A program made the translations under genes and the position numbers. DNA of 64,000 nucleotides. It comes from Brevundimonas vesicularis. Its GTDB lineage: Bacteria > Pseudomonadota > Alphaproteobacteria > Caulobacterales > Caulobacteraceae. Positions 17,063 to 25,800 of this stretch are shown here, one piece after another. The DNA is taken from the NCBI RefSeq assembly GCF_014204545.1, contig NZ_JACHLJ010000001.1, positions 930,001-994,000 on the forward strand. Direction: 5' to 3'. Under the pieces are notes generated by a model. That model saw only the letters and a list, made by a program, of their open reading frames with translations, was not told the DNA's origin and searched no databases. Position 1 is the first letter of the stretch; the number at the start of each line of letters is the position of its first letter.

Positions 17063-20000
17063 TCAGGCCTCGGGCAGTTCCTTGCGGCCGCCCTCGCGCA
17101 TTTCCTGCGCTTCCCACTCCTCGATCTTGCGGGCGGTCCATTCCGGCGACTTGGTGAAGCGCGCGAGGACGCCATAGATCACCGGCACCACAAACAGGGT
17201 CAGGACGGTGGCGAAGATGGCGCCGGTGAAGATCACTACGCCGATCGTCTGACGGCTGCCGGCGCCTGCGCCTTGCCACAGCACCAGCGGCAGAGCGCCG
17301 AAGGCGGTGGCGATCGATGTCATGATGATCGGACGCAGACGCAAGGACGACGATTCGACGATCGCCTCCCTGATCGACCGCCCCTGGTCGCGCAGCTGGT
17401 TAGCGAACTCGACGATCAGAATGCCGTTCTTGGCCGCCACGCCGATCAGGATGATCAGGCCGATCTGGCTATAGATGTTCAGGCTGGAGCCCGCCATCAG
17501 CAGGCCGAAAAGCCCGCCCGCCGCCGCCAGCGGCACCGTCAACATGATGACCGCCGGCGTGATCCAGCTTTCGAACTGGGCCGCCAGAACCAAGAAGACA
17601 AGCAGCAGCGCCAGACCGAAGGCCGCGAACACCGCCCCGCCTGCTTCCTGCTGATCGCGCGCCGCCCCGCCCCACTGAGTGACGACGGCCCCTTGCGGCT
17701 GCTTGGCCGCCTCGGCGTTCAGGAACTGTATCGCGTCGTCGATCGTGGTGCCGGGATTGAGGTCGGCCTGCAGGGAGATCGCGCGCTGCCGATCCAGACG
17801 GCGACGGTCCGGCGTGTCGCCGCTGGTCTTGGTCGTGACGACGGCCGACAAGGGCACCAGTTGGCCGCCCCCGGTCGCAACATACAGGGCTTCCAGGTCG
17901 GCGACCTCGCGACGGTTGTCGCGCTCGGTCTGCAGGATGACATCGTATTCCTGACCGCCCTTGATGTAGGTCGTGGCGCGGCGAGAGCCAAACATGGTCT
18001 CCAACGTACGGCCGATCGACTGGGACGAGACGCCCAAGGCGGCGGCTTTCTGCGGATCGACATCGACCAGCAGACGCGGCGAGTTTGGCTCATAGTTCAG
18101 GCGTGGACGCGAGAAGCCGGGATTGGCCTGGGCCGCGGCCAGCATCGGCTGGAGCCAGGCGTAGATCTGCTGGTAGTCGCTGCCGGTCGCGATCAACTCG
18201 ATCGAGTTGGAGTTGCCGCCGCCCCGCTGGAAGGCGCCGGGCGTCGAGGCATTGACCTGGGCGCCCGTCTGGCCGCGCAGCTTGCCGTTCAGTTCCTGAG
18301 CGATCTCGGCCGCCGAGCGGTCGCGCTTGGACCAGTCGGCGAGCGTGAGGACGGCGTTGCCCGAGTTGAAGCTGCCGCCGCCGAAGCCGGGCGCGGACAC
18401 CAGATAGCTGTCGGCCTCGCCGCTCGTCTTGTATTCGGCCAGCAGAGGCTCGAGCCCCAGCATGATCTTGCGGGTATAGTCGAAGCCCGCGCCTTCGGGC
18501 CCTGCGACGCGCACCGTGACCCGGCCGCGATCCTCGTCCGGCACCAACTCGTTGGGCAGGGTCAGGAAGATGCCGCCCGCCCCCGCAGCCACCAGCAGGA
18601 TCAGGGCGCCGACGCCGATCACGGCGATGCGACGGCCCAACAGCATGTCCAGCGACCGGCCATAGGACGACTTCAGCCGATCCATGCCCCAGTCGACCTT
18701 ACGCGCCACCCAGCCGCCGCCATGAGCAGGTCGCAGGATTTTGGACGCCAGCATCGGCGACAGGCTGAGCGCCAGGAAGGCGGAGAAGGCCACAGCCGCC
18801 GCGATCGCTGCGGCCAGTTCGACGAAAAGACGTCCGACATAACCCGGCAGGAACAGCAGCGGCGCGAAGACGGACAATAGCACGATGGTGGTGGCCACGA
18901 CCGCGAAGAAGACCTGGCGCGCGCCACGTTCGGCGGCGACCAGCGGCGGCTCGCCCAGATCCAGACGGCGCTGGATGTTCTCGACCACCACGATCGCGTC
19001 ATCGACCACCAGGCCGATGGCCAGAACCAGAGCCAGCAACGTCAGCAGATTTAGCGAGAAACCCAGCGGCGCCAGGACGATGAAGGTCGCCAGCAGACAG
19101 ATCGGCGCCACGATGGACGGGATCAGCGCGGCTCGCAGGCTGCCCAGGAAGATGAAGTTCACCAGGGCCACCAGCGCCATGGAGATGCCGATGGTGATCC
19201 AGACCTCATCGATCGCGTGCGAGGTGAAGACCGAGTTGTCGGATCCGACCTCGATGGTCACGCCCGGCGGCAAGGTCGGCCGGATTTCCTCGATCATCTT
19301 GTGGACGCCGTCCGAGATGGCGAGGTCGTTGGACTGCGCCTGACGAGTCACGGCCAGGCCGATCTGATCCATCCCGTTGCCGCGGAACAGACGACGATCT
19401 TCTTCCGGCGCCTCCTCAACGCGGGCGATGTCGCCAAGGCGCGTCACATAGGTCGGCTGCCCCTGGATGATGGCTGACGAGCCGCTGCCCGTCCCTGTGG
19501 CGACTGTCGCTGAGGCCGAGGCCGAACCGCGCGTGCCGATTGGCAGTTGGCGGAAGTCTTCCGGCAGGGCGTAGGTGCGCGCCACGCGAACGGTGTAGTC
19601 CTTGTCCGTCGATTCCAGCGAGCCGGCGGGCAGTTCGACGTTCTGGTTCGTCAGGGCCGTCTCGACGTCGTTGACCGTCAGGCCCCGCGCCGCCATGGCG
19701 GCGGAATCAAGCCAGATCCGCATCGAATAGCGCTGCTCGCCATAGATGTTCACCTGGGCCACGCCGGGCACCGTCGCCATGCGGTCGATCAGATAGCGGT
19801 CAGCGTAATCGGTCAGCTGAAGCCGGTTCATGCTGGTCGAGCGCAGGAAGACAATGATGATCGGCTGGCTGTCGGAATCGGCCTTGGCTACCTCGGGCGG
19901 GTCGGCCTGATCCGGCAGGCGGCCGACCACGCGGCTGACGCGGTCGCGCACATCGTTGGCGGCGTCGTCGATATTGCGGTCCAGCGAGAACTCGATGTTC

Positions 20001-20272
20001 ACGTTGGAGCGTCCGTCGCGGCTGGTCGAATTGATGCGTTCGACGCCCTGGATGCCGGCGATCTGCTGCTCCACAGGCTCGGTGATGCGGCTCTCGATCA
20101 CCTCGGCCGAGGCGCCGGCGTAGCTGGTGTTAACCGAGACGATCGGCGGATCGACGTCGGGCAGTTCGCGCACGGGCAGGAAGAAGAAGGCCGCTGCGCC
20201 GATGACGCACAGCACGATGGCCGCGACGGCCGCGAAGACGGGCCGCCGGACCGAGACATCGGACAGCATCAT
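17063..20272 (-). CDS. RND efflux pump inner-membrane permease (AcrB/MexF-like)
   Basis: The 1069 aa proton-driven exporter has the duplicated RND layout: TM1 at residues ~10-30, a periplasmic porter loop, a helix cluster with LALVLAIGLVVDDAIVVVENI (the paired aspartates for proton relay), a second loop, and a final cluster with LIGVAAKNGILIVEFANQLRDQG and GxxLRPIIMTSIA. Family HAE-1 by these motifs. Its ATG overlaps the stop of the adaptor gene by 4 nt (ATGA), so the two are co-translated. No outer-membrane factor gene (TolC/OprM type) is adjacent, so a shared channel must be encoded elsewhere. The substrate is unknown. Confidence 0.95.
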   Translation of the reverse strand: MMLSDVSVRRPVFAAVAAIVLCVIGAAAFFFLPVRELPDVDPPIVSVNTSYAGASAEVIESRITEPVEQQIAGIQGVERINSTSRDGRSNVNIEFSLDRNIDDAANDVRDRVSRVVGRLPDQADPPEVAKADSDSQPIIIVFLRSTSMNRLQLTDYADRYLIDRMATVPGVAQVNIYGEQRYSMRIWLDSAAMAARGLTVNDVETALTNQNVELPAGSLESTDKDYTVRVARTYALPEDFRQLPIGTRGSASASATVATGTGSGSSAIIQGQPTYVTRLGDIARVEEAPEEDRRLFRGNGMDQIGLAVTRQAQSNDLAISDGVHKMIEEIRPTLPPGVTIEVGSDNSVFTSHAIDEVWITIGISMALVALVNFIFLGSLRAALIPSIVAPICLLATFIVLAPLGFSLNLLTLLALVLAIGLVVDDAIVVVENIQRRLDLGEPPLVAAERGARQVFFAVVATTIVLLSVFAPLLFLPGYVGRLFVELAAAIAAAVAFSAFLALSLSPMLASKILRPAHGGGWVARKVDWGMDRLKSSYGRSLDMLLGRRIAVIGVGALILLVAAGAGGIFLTLPNELVPDEDRGRVTVRVAGPEGAGFDYTRKIMLGLEPLLAEYKTSGEADSYLVSAPGFGGGSFNSGNAVLTLADWSKRDRSAAEIAQELNGKLRGQTGAQVNASTPGAFQRGGGNSNSIELIATGSDYQQIYAWLQPMLAAAQANPGFSRPRLNYEPNSPRLLVDVDPQKAAALGVSSQSIGRTLETMFGSRRATTYIKGGQEYDVILQTERDNRREVADLEALYVATGGGQLVPLSAVVTTKTSGDTPDRRRLDRQRAISLQADLNPGTTIDDAIQFLNAEAAKQPQGAVVTQWGGAARDQQEAGGAVFAAFGLALLLVFLVLAAQFESWITPAVIMLTVPLAAAGGLFGLLMAGSSLNIYSQIGLIILIGVAAKNGILIVEFANQLRDQGRSIREAIVESSSLRLRPIIMTSIATAFGALPLVLWQGAGAGSRQTIGVVIFTGAIFATVLTLFVVPVIYGVLARFTKSPEWTARKIEEWEAQEMREGGRKELPEA

Positions 20273-21372
20273 TTGGCGGCGCCCGACTTGCGACCCTGGC
20301 CGCCCACGCTGACCGGTGCGCCCGGCTGAATACGGTTCAGGCCCGATCCGACGATGCGGTCGCCCGCCTCAATGCCGGACAGGATTTCAACGAAGCCGTT
20401 CTCGACGGCCCCGGTTTCGACCTCGACCCGCTGAGCGGTGGAGCCGTTCTGGCCGGGCGCGATGCGATAGACGAATGCGCCGGCGCCTTCGTATTGCACG
20501 GCCGACTCGGGCACGGCGGCGCTCTGACGCTGGCCCTGCTGAACCGCCACACGCATCAGCATGCCGGGACGGATGCGACCGCCGGGGTTGGGGAACTCCG
20601 CGCGCGCCGTTGCGGCGCGGGTCGTTTCGTTGACGCGCGTGTCGATCAGGGCGATCCGGCCCGTGAAGGGTTCATCGCCATAGGCATCCGCCGTCGCGGT
20701 CAGCTGGGCGCCGGGACGCAGAAGGTTCAGATAGCGCTCAGGCAGGGGGAAATCGACGCGGATCGTCGAGGTGTCGTCCAGCGTCGTGATTACCGCGCCC
20801 GGGTTTATCAGCGTGCCGGGCGTCACCGTGGTCAGACCGACACGGCCGGAGAACGGCGCCCGGATCATCCGATCGCCGCGACGCGCCTGGGCCGCCTGTA
20901 GCGACGCCTGGGCGGTTTCGAGCGCGGTCTCGGCCTGTTCCAGCATGACCTGGGGCGCGACGCCCCGGTCGGCCAAAGCTTTGTAGCGGTCGTATTCGCG
21001 CTGAGCCTGATTGACGTTGGCGCGGGCCTCGATAATGGCGGCGTCTTCTTCACGCGCTTGAAGCTCGACCAGGGGCGCGCCGGCCGAGACGTACTGGCCG
21101 TCCGCAAACAAGACGCGGGTGATCAGTTCGGTGGTCGAAGACGTCACGTTCACCGACCGTTCGCCGCGCGCCACGCCCAAAACGCGAATCTGATCCGAGA
21201 AGGGTCGCTGCGCCACGACGGCCTCGGACACCTGCTGCGCTCCGCGTCCGCGACCACCGCCCGGCCCTGCCGCCTTCTTTTCATCTCCAGCGGAGACTTT
21301 GACGATGGCGGCGACGACCATCAGAGCAAGCAGGATAGCGGCGGCGACGAGGAAGAAGTGACGTTTGATCAC
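20269..21372 (-). CDS. RND efflux periplasmic adaptor (membrane fusion protein)
   Basis: The 367 aa adaptor has an N-terminal membrane anchor (residues ~6-25), a Gly/Arg-rich linker, a lipoyl-type hairpin (RVLFADGQYVSAGAPLVELQ), a coiled hairpin of ~80 residues (AAIIEARANVNQAQREYDRYKALADRGV...) and a beta-barrel (IRAPFSGRVGLTTVTPGTLINPGAVITTLDD). It is the HlyD/MexE-type subunit linking the permease to an outer-membrane channel. Two palindromes in the 110 bp upstream of its start suggest repressor control of the pump operon. Confidence 0.93.
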   Translation of the reverse strand: MIKRHFFLVAAAILLALMVVAAIVKVSAGDEKKAAGPGGGRGRGAQQVSEAVVAQRPFSDQIRVLGVARGERSVNVTSSTTELITRVLFADGQYVSAGAPLVELQAREEDAAIIEARANVNQAQREYDRYKALADRGVAPQVMLEQAETALETAQASLQAAQARRGDRMIRAPFSGRVGLTTVTPGTLINPGAVITTLDDTSTIRVDFPLPERYLNLLRPGAQLTATADAYGDEPFTGRIALIDTRVNETTRAATARAEFPNPGGRIRPGMLMRVAVQQGQRQSAAVPESAVQYEGAGAFVYRIAPGQNGSTAQRVEVETGAVENGFVEILSGIEAGDRIVGSGLNRIQPGAPVSVGGQGRKSGAAK

Positions 21373-21405
21373 GCGGGGGTCTCTCGGTCAGGGGGACGCC
21401 GCATG

Positions 21406-21420
21406 CATTACCGGGTAATG
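21406..21420 (-). promoter_or_regulatory. Palindrome 1 upstream of RND operon
   Basis: CATTACCGGGTAATG is a perfect 7-bp inverted repeat around one central base, 34 nt before the adaptor start. Size and symmetry fit a TetR/MarR-type operator overlapping the promoter or leader of the efflux operon. Confidence 0.5.
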
Positions 21421-21432
21421 AAGTGCGCGCAA

Positions 21433-21450
21433 TGTTACGTATCAGTAACG
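21433..21450 (-). promoter_or_regulatory. Palindrome 2 upstream of RND operon
   Basis: TGTTACGTATCAGTAACG contains GTTAC/GTAAC arms separated by six bases, 13 bp beyond palindrome 1. Both sites share a TTAC/GTAA half-site with different spacing, so they may bind the same dimeric regulator or two different ones. Confidence 0.45.
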
Positions 21451-21484
21451 TGCCGCATCACATTTTCCGTCGCGGAAATCTTCC

Positions 21485-22267
21485 CTAAAATCGTCGCCAG
21501 ATCGCAAGAACCGGCCCGCGACTGATGGGAATCTCCTGGCCTGCGACGGTTTGTCTCCATCCGGCCTGCACGCTCCAGGCGCCGAAATCACGCACCACCG
21601 AGGCTTCCAAGGATAGCCAGCGCGCCCCGCCGTCAGCCGCGCCGCCAAACGCCTGACCGAGCACCATCCAATCCTCGCCGATCCGGGCGCCCGCCGTGGC
21701 GTCAATGCGGGTTTCATCCGGCAAGCCGTCGCGCAGACGACGTGCGACCTGAAGCTCGACAAATGCGCCGTCCATTCCCCAGCGCTCGCCCATCTCGCCG
21801 AGGGACCGGCCGACCGAGACTCGCGCCTCCCAATCGTGATCGCCGACGCCCGGCGCAGCATAGCCGGCGTTGCGCCCCTCCCCGGCCTGGGTATAGCCGC
21901 CGTAAAGGCTGACGGCGTTCCGGTCGTCGCGCCAGATCTGCCAGGTCGCGCCGATCTCGATGGGGCCGCGCCCGTTGTAATCGACGAAAGCGTCCTCGCC
22001 GTCCTGCCAGTCCGCCTTCAGCTGCAAGGTCAGCCGATCCGACACGCCGTATTCGGCGAACACGCCCAAGGTGGCGTCACGCCGCCGGCCAGACAGATCA
22101 AGTTCCTCGCCACCAGCGTCGAAACCTGTTTCAGCACTCAGCCGCTCGTATTTGACGATGGCCTGGCCCTTGCCCTTCGGCTGGGTCCAGGCGCCGGCGA
22201 GGACTTGAGTCGGCGTCAGCGCCGCGAGGACCAGCGCCCCCGCGACAACGGGAGTTAGGCGTCGTAG
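21485..22267 (-). CDS. Predicted outer-membrane beta-barrel protein, start codon unclear
   Basis: I do not recognise a family. From the proposed N-terminus LRRLTPVVAGALVLAALTPTQVLAGAW, a Sec signal, about 240 mature residues follow with alternating hydrophobic and polar strands (VSLYGGYTQAGEGRN, VQAGWRQTVAG) and a C-terminal phenylalanine (LAIWRRF), as in outer-membrane barrels. In this frame no ATG, GTG or TTG exists between 22459 and the signal peptide; ATG 22459 would lie 200 bp inside the aldolase gene and put 65 odd residues before the signal. The coordinate given is the CTA codon at the start of the signal-like segment, overlapping the aldolase stop. Coupled re-initiation, a rare start codon or a lost start are all possible. 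Confidence 0.55.
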   Translation of the reverse strand, partial: LRRLTPVVAGALVLAALTPTQVLAGAWTQPKGKGQAIVKYERLSAETGFDAGGEELDLSGRRRDATLGVFAEYGVSDRLTLQLKADWQDGEDAFVDYNGRGPIEIGATWQIWRDDRNAVSLYGGYTQAGEGRNAGYAAPGVGDHDWEARVSVGRSLGEMGERWGMDGAFVELQVARRLRDGLPDETRIDATAGARIGEDWMVLGQAFGGAADGGARWLSLEASVVRDFGAWSVQAGWRQTVAGQEIPISRGPVLAIWRRF

Positions 22268-23019
22268 CCCGGCGACTTGCGATCCAGCTGTCGCAGAGCG
22301 CCCGGCCAGGCGAGCGACGAGATGAAGCCGATGCCCCGCCCCTGCTCCTTGGTTTCGGCTTGGGCCTCGTCCGGCGCCAACAGGATGTGCTCGCGCCCGC
22401 CAGACAGCGCTGCAACCTGCTGCGCGCAGGCCCTCTCCAAAAAGAAGATGCCGATCCATGCCTGAGCCGCCGTTTCCCCGACCGCCAGCGTGCCGTGGTT
22501 TCGCAGCAGCATCAGCGGTTTGTCCCCAAGGTCGGCGACCAGACGTTCGCGTTCGTCATGGTTCAGGGCCAACCCCTCGTACCCATGATACGCAACCTGA
22601 TACTGTAGTAAACACGCGTTCTGACTGACGGGGAGCAAACCTTCGGCCTGAGCAGCGACGCCCACCCCGTTCACGGTATGCAGATGGATGACGAACTTGG
22701 CGTCCTCGCGCGCGGCATGGACCGCCGAATGGATGGTAAAGCCCGCCGGATTGATGAAATAGGGCGTGTCCTGGACGATGTTGCCCTCCAGATCGACCTT
22801 CACCAGCGACGAGGCCGTGATCTCGTCGAAGTAGAAGCCGTACGGATTGATCAGGAAATGATGCTCCGGCCCGGGCACGCGCGCCGAGATATGGGTGAAG
22901 ATCATGTCGTCCCAACCGTTCAGGGCGACCAGTCGATAGAGGGCCGCCAGCTCGACACGGACCTGCCATTCGGCTTCTGACACGCGCGACTTGATCGAGG
23001 GACTGGTTCCGTCCGCCAT
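22255..23019 (-). CDS. Class II aldolase/adducin family protein
   Basis: The 254 aa cytoplasmic protein has the aldolase II fold: LYRLVALNGWDDMIFTHISARVPG, FLINPYGFYFDEITASSLVKVD, the metal ligands H112 and H114 in VIHLHTVNG, and the third His in LLRNHGTLAVGETAAQA. This is the adducin-like branch rather than a clear fuculose- or rhamnulose-phosphate aldolase, so the substrate is unknown. AGGAGG sits right upstream of the ATG, the strongest ribosome binding site in this region. The gene is followed, with overlap, by the outer-membrane barrel gene, which may depend on it for translation. Confidence 0.85.
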   Translation of the reverse strand: MADGTSPSIKSRVSEAEWQVRVELAALYRLVALNGWDDMIFTHISARVPGPEHHFLINPYGFYFDEITASSLVKVDLEGNIVQDTPYFINPAGFTIHSAVHAAREDAKFVIHLHTVNGVGVAAQAEGLLPVSQNACLLQYQVAYHGYEGLALNHDERERLVADLGDKPLMLLRNHGTLAVGETAAQAWIGIFFLERACAQQVAALSGGREHILLAPDEAQAETKEQGRGIGFISSLAWPGALRQLDRKSPGYDA

Positions 23020-23130
23020 GATTTCCTCCTGCCTCTGGATGGGCTTTTACAAACCGTCACCCCGCGCGGTCGCGTCGTCAAGCCGACAAGGCCGTAGTTG
23101 ACGTTACGTTATCCCCAGCGGCACCCTTGC

Positions 23131-23145
23131 TTAACCCGGTCTTCA
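23131..23145 (+). promoter_or_regulatory. CtrA-like site before first DUF2336 gene
   Basis: TTAA-N7-TTCA, seven of eight fixed bases of the TTAA-N7-TTAA CtrA consensus, 48 nt upstream of the TTG start. A further GGTTAA half-site lies at 23160-23165. Confidence 0.35.
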
Positions 23146-23192
23146 TCACGCAAGCATATGGTTAAGCATCGTCGCCGGTTCGGGGAGCCGCC

Positions 23193-24317
23193 TTGTCTGT
23201 CGTTCAACTGGAGCCGCCCCGCGACGCCTGGGACGACCGCACTGTGTCTGAGCTTCTGGCGTTGGCCAGCAGCCGTTCGGCCGACGACCGTCAGCGCCTG
23301 CTGCTGAAGGTCACCTCGCTGTGTGATTCCAATCCGCCGCCGCCCAAGGTCGCGCCGCTGCTCAGCGACATCTTCCTCGCTCTGACGGCCCAGGCCGAGC
23401 GGGACATTCGATTGGCGCTGTCCGAACGGATCGCGGGCGTCGACTGGGCGCCGCCCGCCTTGATCAATATGCTGGCGCTGGATGAGATCGAGATCGCCCG
23501 CCCGGTCATCACCTCCAGCCCGCTTCTTCAAAACGCCGACCTAATACGCCTGCTGATCGAGGCGACGCTGGAGCATCAGATCGCCGTCGCCCGGCGCCCG
23601 CATCTGGCGCGGCCGGTCGTGGACACCATCGTCGATCGCGCCGAACCCGTCACCATGACAGCGCTGGCGTCCAACCGCACGGCCGACATTGGCGAGGAGG
23701 CCATGCGCAAGCTGGTCGATCATTCGCGCCGCATCGCGGGCCTGCGGGCGCCGTTGACGCGTCACCCCAGGCTGAACGAACAGTTGGCTCAGCAGCTTTA
23801 TCAATGGGTCGGCCAGGCTCTGCGTCAGTCGATCGGCGAACGCTTCCGCATCGACGGCGCCCAGTTGAATGCGGCGGTTCAGGACGCAGCGGCAAAGGCC
23901 GTCGGCAGCCCGGAGTGGCGCGCCATGCCCGCCCGGATGACCGAGGATCGCGCGCGCATCGACGCGGAACGACGACTGGTGGAAAAGCTTCAAACCGCCG
24001 GTCAACTGCGCCCCGGCCTGCTGGTCCGCGCGCTGCGGGAACAGCGTTTCGAACTGTTCGAACAGACGCTGGCGGTCCTGGGCGGCTTCAGCGAGGCTCA
24101 GGTGCATCACGCCATCCGAGCGCCGACCGCCGAGCCGCTTTACCTAGCCTGCATCGCCGTGGGCGTGGATAAAGCCGTCTTCGCTTCCCTCTTGGTCGAG
24201 GTGCGCAAACTGTCGGGCGGAATGCCTGCCGACGGCGGCTGGAAGGCGACACCGATGAGCGCGCACGCCGCCTCTCGCGCCTTCCATCAGATGATGCACA
24301 AGCCCGCGACCGTTTGA
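23193..24317 (+). CDS. DUF2336 domain protein (first copy)
   Basis: The 374 aa all-helical protein, without signal peptide, belongs to the alphaproteobacterial DUF2336 family (HEAT-like repeats; [44 protein letters not shown] and repeated helices with IAVARRPHL). Function of the family is not established. The start is TTG at 23193, supported by GGGGAG five bases upstream. A second family member lies convergent 1.5 kb away (25801-26940), with NAD kinase and an Hpt phosphotransfer protein between. A CtrA-like site upstream suggests cell-cycle control, which is inference. Confidence 0.82.
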   Translation: MSVVQLEPPRDAWDDRTVSELLALASSRSADDRQRLLLKVTSLCDSNPPPPKVAPLLSDIFLALTAQAERDIRLALSERIAGVDWAPPALINMLALDEIEIARPVITSSPLLQNADLIRLLIEATLEHQIAVARRPHLARPVVDTIVDRAEPVTMTALASNRTADIGEEAMRKLVDHSRRIAGLRAPLTRHPRLNEQLAQQLYQWVGQALRQSIGERFRIDGAQLNAAVQDAAAKAVGSPEWRAMPARMTEDRARIDAERRLVEKLQTAGQLRPGLLVRALREQRFELFEQTLAVLGGFSEAQVHHAIRAPTAEPLYLACIAVGVDKAVFASLLVEVRKLSGGMPADGGWKATPMSAHAASRAFHQMMHKPATV

Positions 24318-24348
24318 CTCTGGGCCTAAGCTCGGGCCACGTCGCCAA

Positions 24349-25143
24349 GTGACTCAGTCAAGCCCCTCTCCCCTGCCGTCTTCGCCCCGATTGGCCTTCG
24401 TCGCCAGCGACCGGCCCGAAGCCCAGGCGGCGCGCAAAGCCCTGATCGCCCGCTATGGCGCGGTGCCTGAAGACGAGGCCGATGTGATCGTGGCCCTGGG
24501 CGGCGACGGGCAGATGCTGGAAACCCTGCACGGCAACCTGCGCAAGCGCACGCCGGTGTACGGGATGAACCGGGGGTCGGTCGGCTTTTTGATGAACGAC
24601 TACGACGACAACGGTCTGCTGGAGCGAATCGCGACGGCCGAAAAGACCGTCATCCACCCTCTGCAAATGGACGCCTGGACCGAAAGCGGCGAGGTGCACA
24701 CCGGCCTGGCCATTAACGAGGTGTCGCTGCTGCGCCAGACGCGCCAGTCGGCCAAGCTGCGGATCACCGTCGATGAGCGCGTGCGGCTGGAAGAACTGTC
24801 CTGCGATGGCTGCCTCGTGGCGACGCCTGCGGGATCGACCGCCTATAACCTTTCGGCACACGGCCCGATCATCCCATTGGACGCCCGCATCCTGGCCCTG
24901 ACGCCGATCAGCGCCTTCCGACCGCGTCGCTGGCGCGGCGCCCTGTTGTCACACGGCGCCAAGGTGCGGTTCGAGGTTCTGGAGGCCGACAAACGCCCGG
25001 TCTCGGCCACGGCCGACAACTTCGAAGTCCGACGCGTCGCCCGCGTCGAGGTGCGCGAGCGTCGTGACGTCACCCTGACCATGCTCTTCGATGCGGGCCG
25101 GTCGTTCGACGAACGTGTGATGGCCGAACAGTTCGCCAACTGA
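24349..25143 (+). CDS. nadK: NAD kinase
   Basis: Phosphorylates NAD to NADP in the cytoplasm. The 264 aa protein shows the signature [16 protein letters not shown] (G51-G52-D53-G54), [20 protein letters not shown] and [20 protein letters not shown], as in proteobacterial NadK (about 260-300 aa). It starts with GTG at 24349, 31 nt after the DUF2336 stop, with a weak ribosome binding site, so it may be translated from the same transcript. The Hpt gene follows 61 nt downstream. Confidence 0.95.
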   Translation: MTQSSPSPLPSSPRLAFVASDRPEAQAARKALIARYGAVPEDEADVIVALGGDGQMLETLHGNLRKRTPVYGMNRGSVGFLMNDYDDNGLLERIATAEKTVIHPLQMDAWTESGEVHTGLAINEVSLLRQTRQSAKLRITVDERVRLEELSCDGCLVATPAGSTAYNLSAHGPIIPLDARILALTPISAFRPRRWRGALLSHGAKVRFEVLEADKRPVSATADNFEVRRVARVEVRERRDVTLTMLFDAGRSFDERVMAEQFAN

Positions 25144-25204
25144 TCGGTCACAGCTTCTTAAGCCCGCCACCGTATCTTGGCGTGAACGTCCTATGGAGCC
25201 CGCC

Positions 25205-25681
25205 ATGAGCAATCCGGCGCAGATCACCCCTCCGACCAACTCACTGCGGCTCAAGGTCGGCGGCGGCTTCGGCATCAACGCCGACGCCATCGCCAAGGCT
25301 GAGGAGGCGCTGAAAGCCATGTCGGCCCAGTTCGGCCAGTGGCTGAACGACGAGATCGTCAAGCTGGACAAGGCCCAGGCCGACATCCGTGAGCAGGGCT
25401 ACACCCCCGTCACCGCAGAGGCTCTATATTTCCGAGCTCATGATCTGAAGGGCTTGGGCACGACCTACGAATATCCGCTGGTCACCCGCATCGCCGGTTC
25501 GCTGTGCAAGATGCTGGACGACGCCGATCGCCGCATGACTGCGCCCATCGCCATCCTGGACGCCCATATCGACGCCATCCGCGCCGTCGTCCGCGACCAG
25601 ATCAAGACAGACGAACATCCGACCGGCCGCGCTTTGGCCGAGACCCTGGAAGCGCGCGTCGCAGATCATCTCGCAGGCTGA
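25205..25681 (+). CDS. Hpt domain phosphotransfer protein
   Basis: The 158 aa protein has an Hpt motif AHDLKGLGTTYEYPLVTRIAGSL with the phosphorylatable H79 followed by K82-G83 (HxxKG), placed in a predicted four-helix bundle. Such proteins relay phosphate between histidine kinases and response regulators. The start at 25205 has GGAG six bases upstream; the in-frame ATG at 25193 has none. It follows nadK and ends at a strong terminator. No kinase or response regulator is next to it, so its partners are unknown; the flanking DUF2336 genes are candidates for functional linkage only. Confidence 0.8.
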   Translation: MSNPAQITPPTNSLRLKVGGGFGINADAIAKAEEALKAMSAQFGQWLNDEIVKLDKAQADIREQGYTPVTAEALYFRAHDLKGLGTTYEYPLVTRIAGSLCKMLDDADRRMTAPIAILDAHIDAIRAVVRDQIKTDEHPTGRALAETLEARVADHLAG

Positions 25682-25701
25682 AGTCCCTCCAGCCGTTTGC
25701 G

Positions 25702-25735
25702 AAAGGCCCGTCGTCTCCGGCGGGCCTTTTTCTTT
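25702..25735 (+). terminator. Rho-independent terminator after Hpt gene
   Basis: AAAGGCCCG (25702-25710) pairs perfectly with CGGGCCTTT (25721-25729) around a 10-nt loop, followed by a T-rich tract TTTTTCTTT. It ends the DUF2336-nadK-Hpt transcript. Confidence 0.88.
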
Positions 25736-25800
25736 AAGCCTGATCGGTTAAGACGAATCGCTTCGCGATCTCGTCGACACCGTAAATCAGGCTCTCAGGA

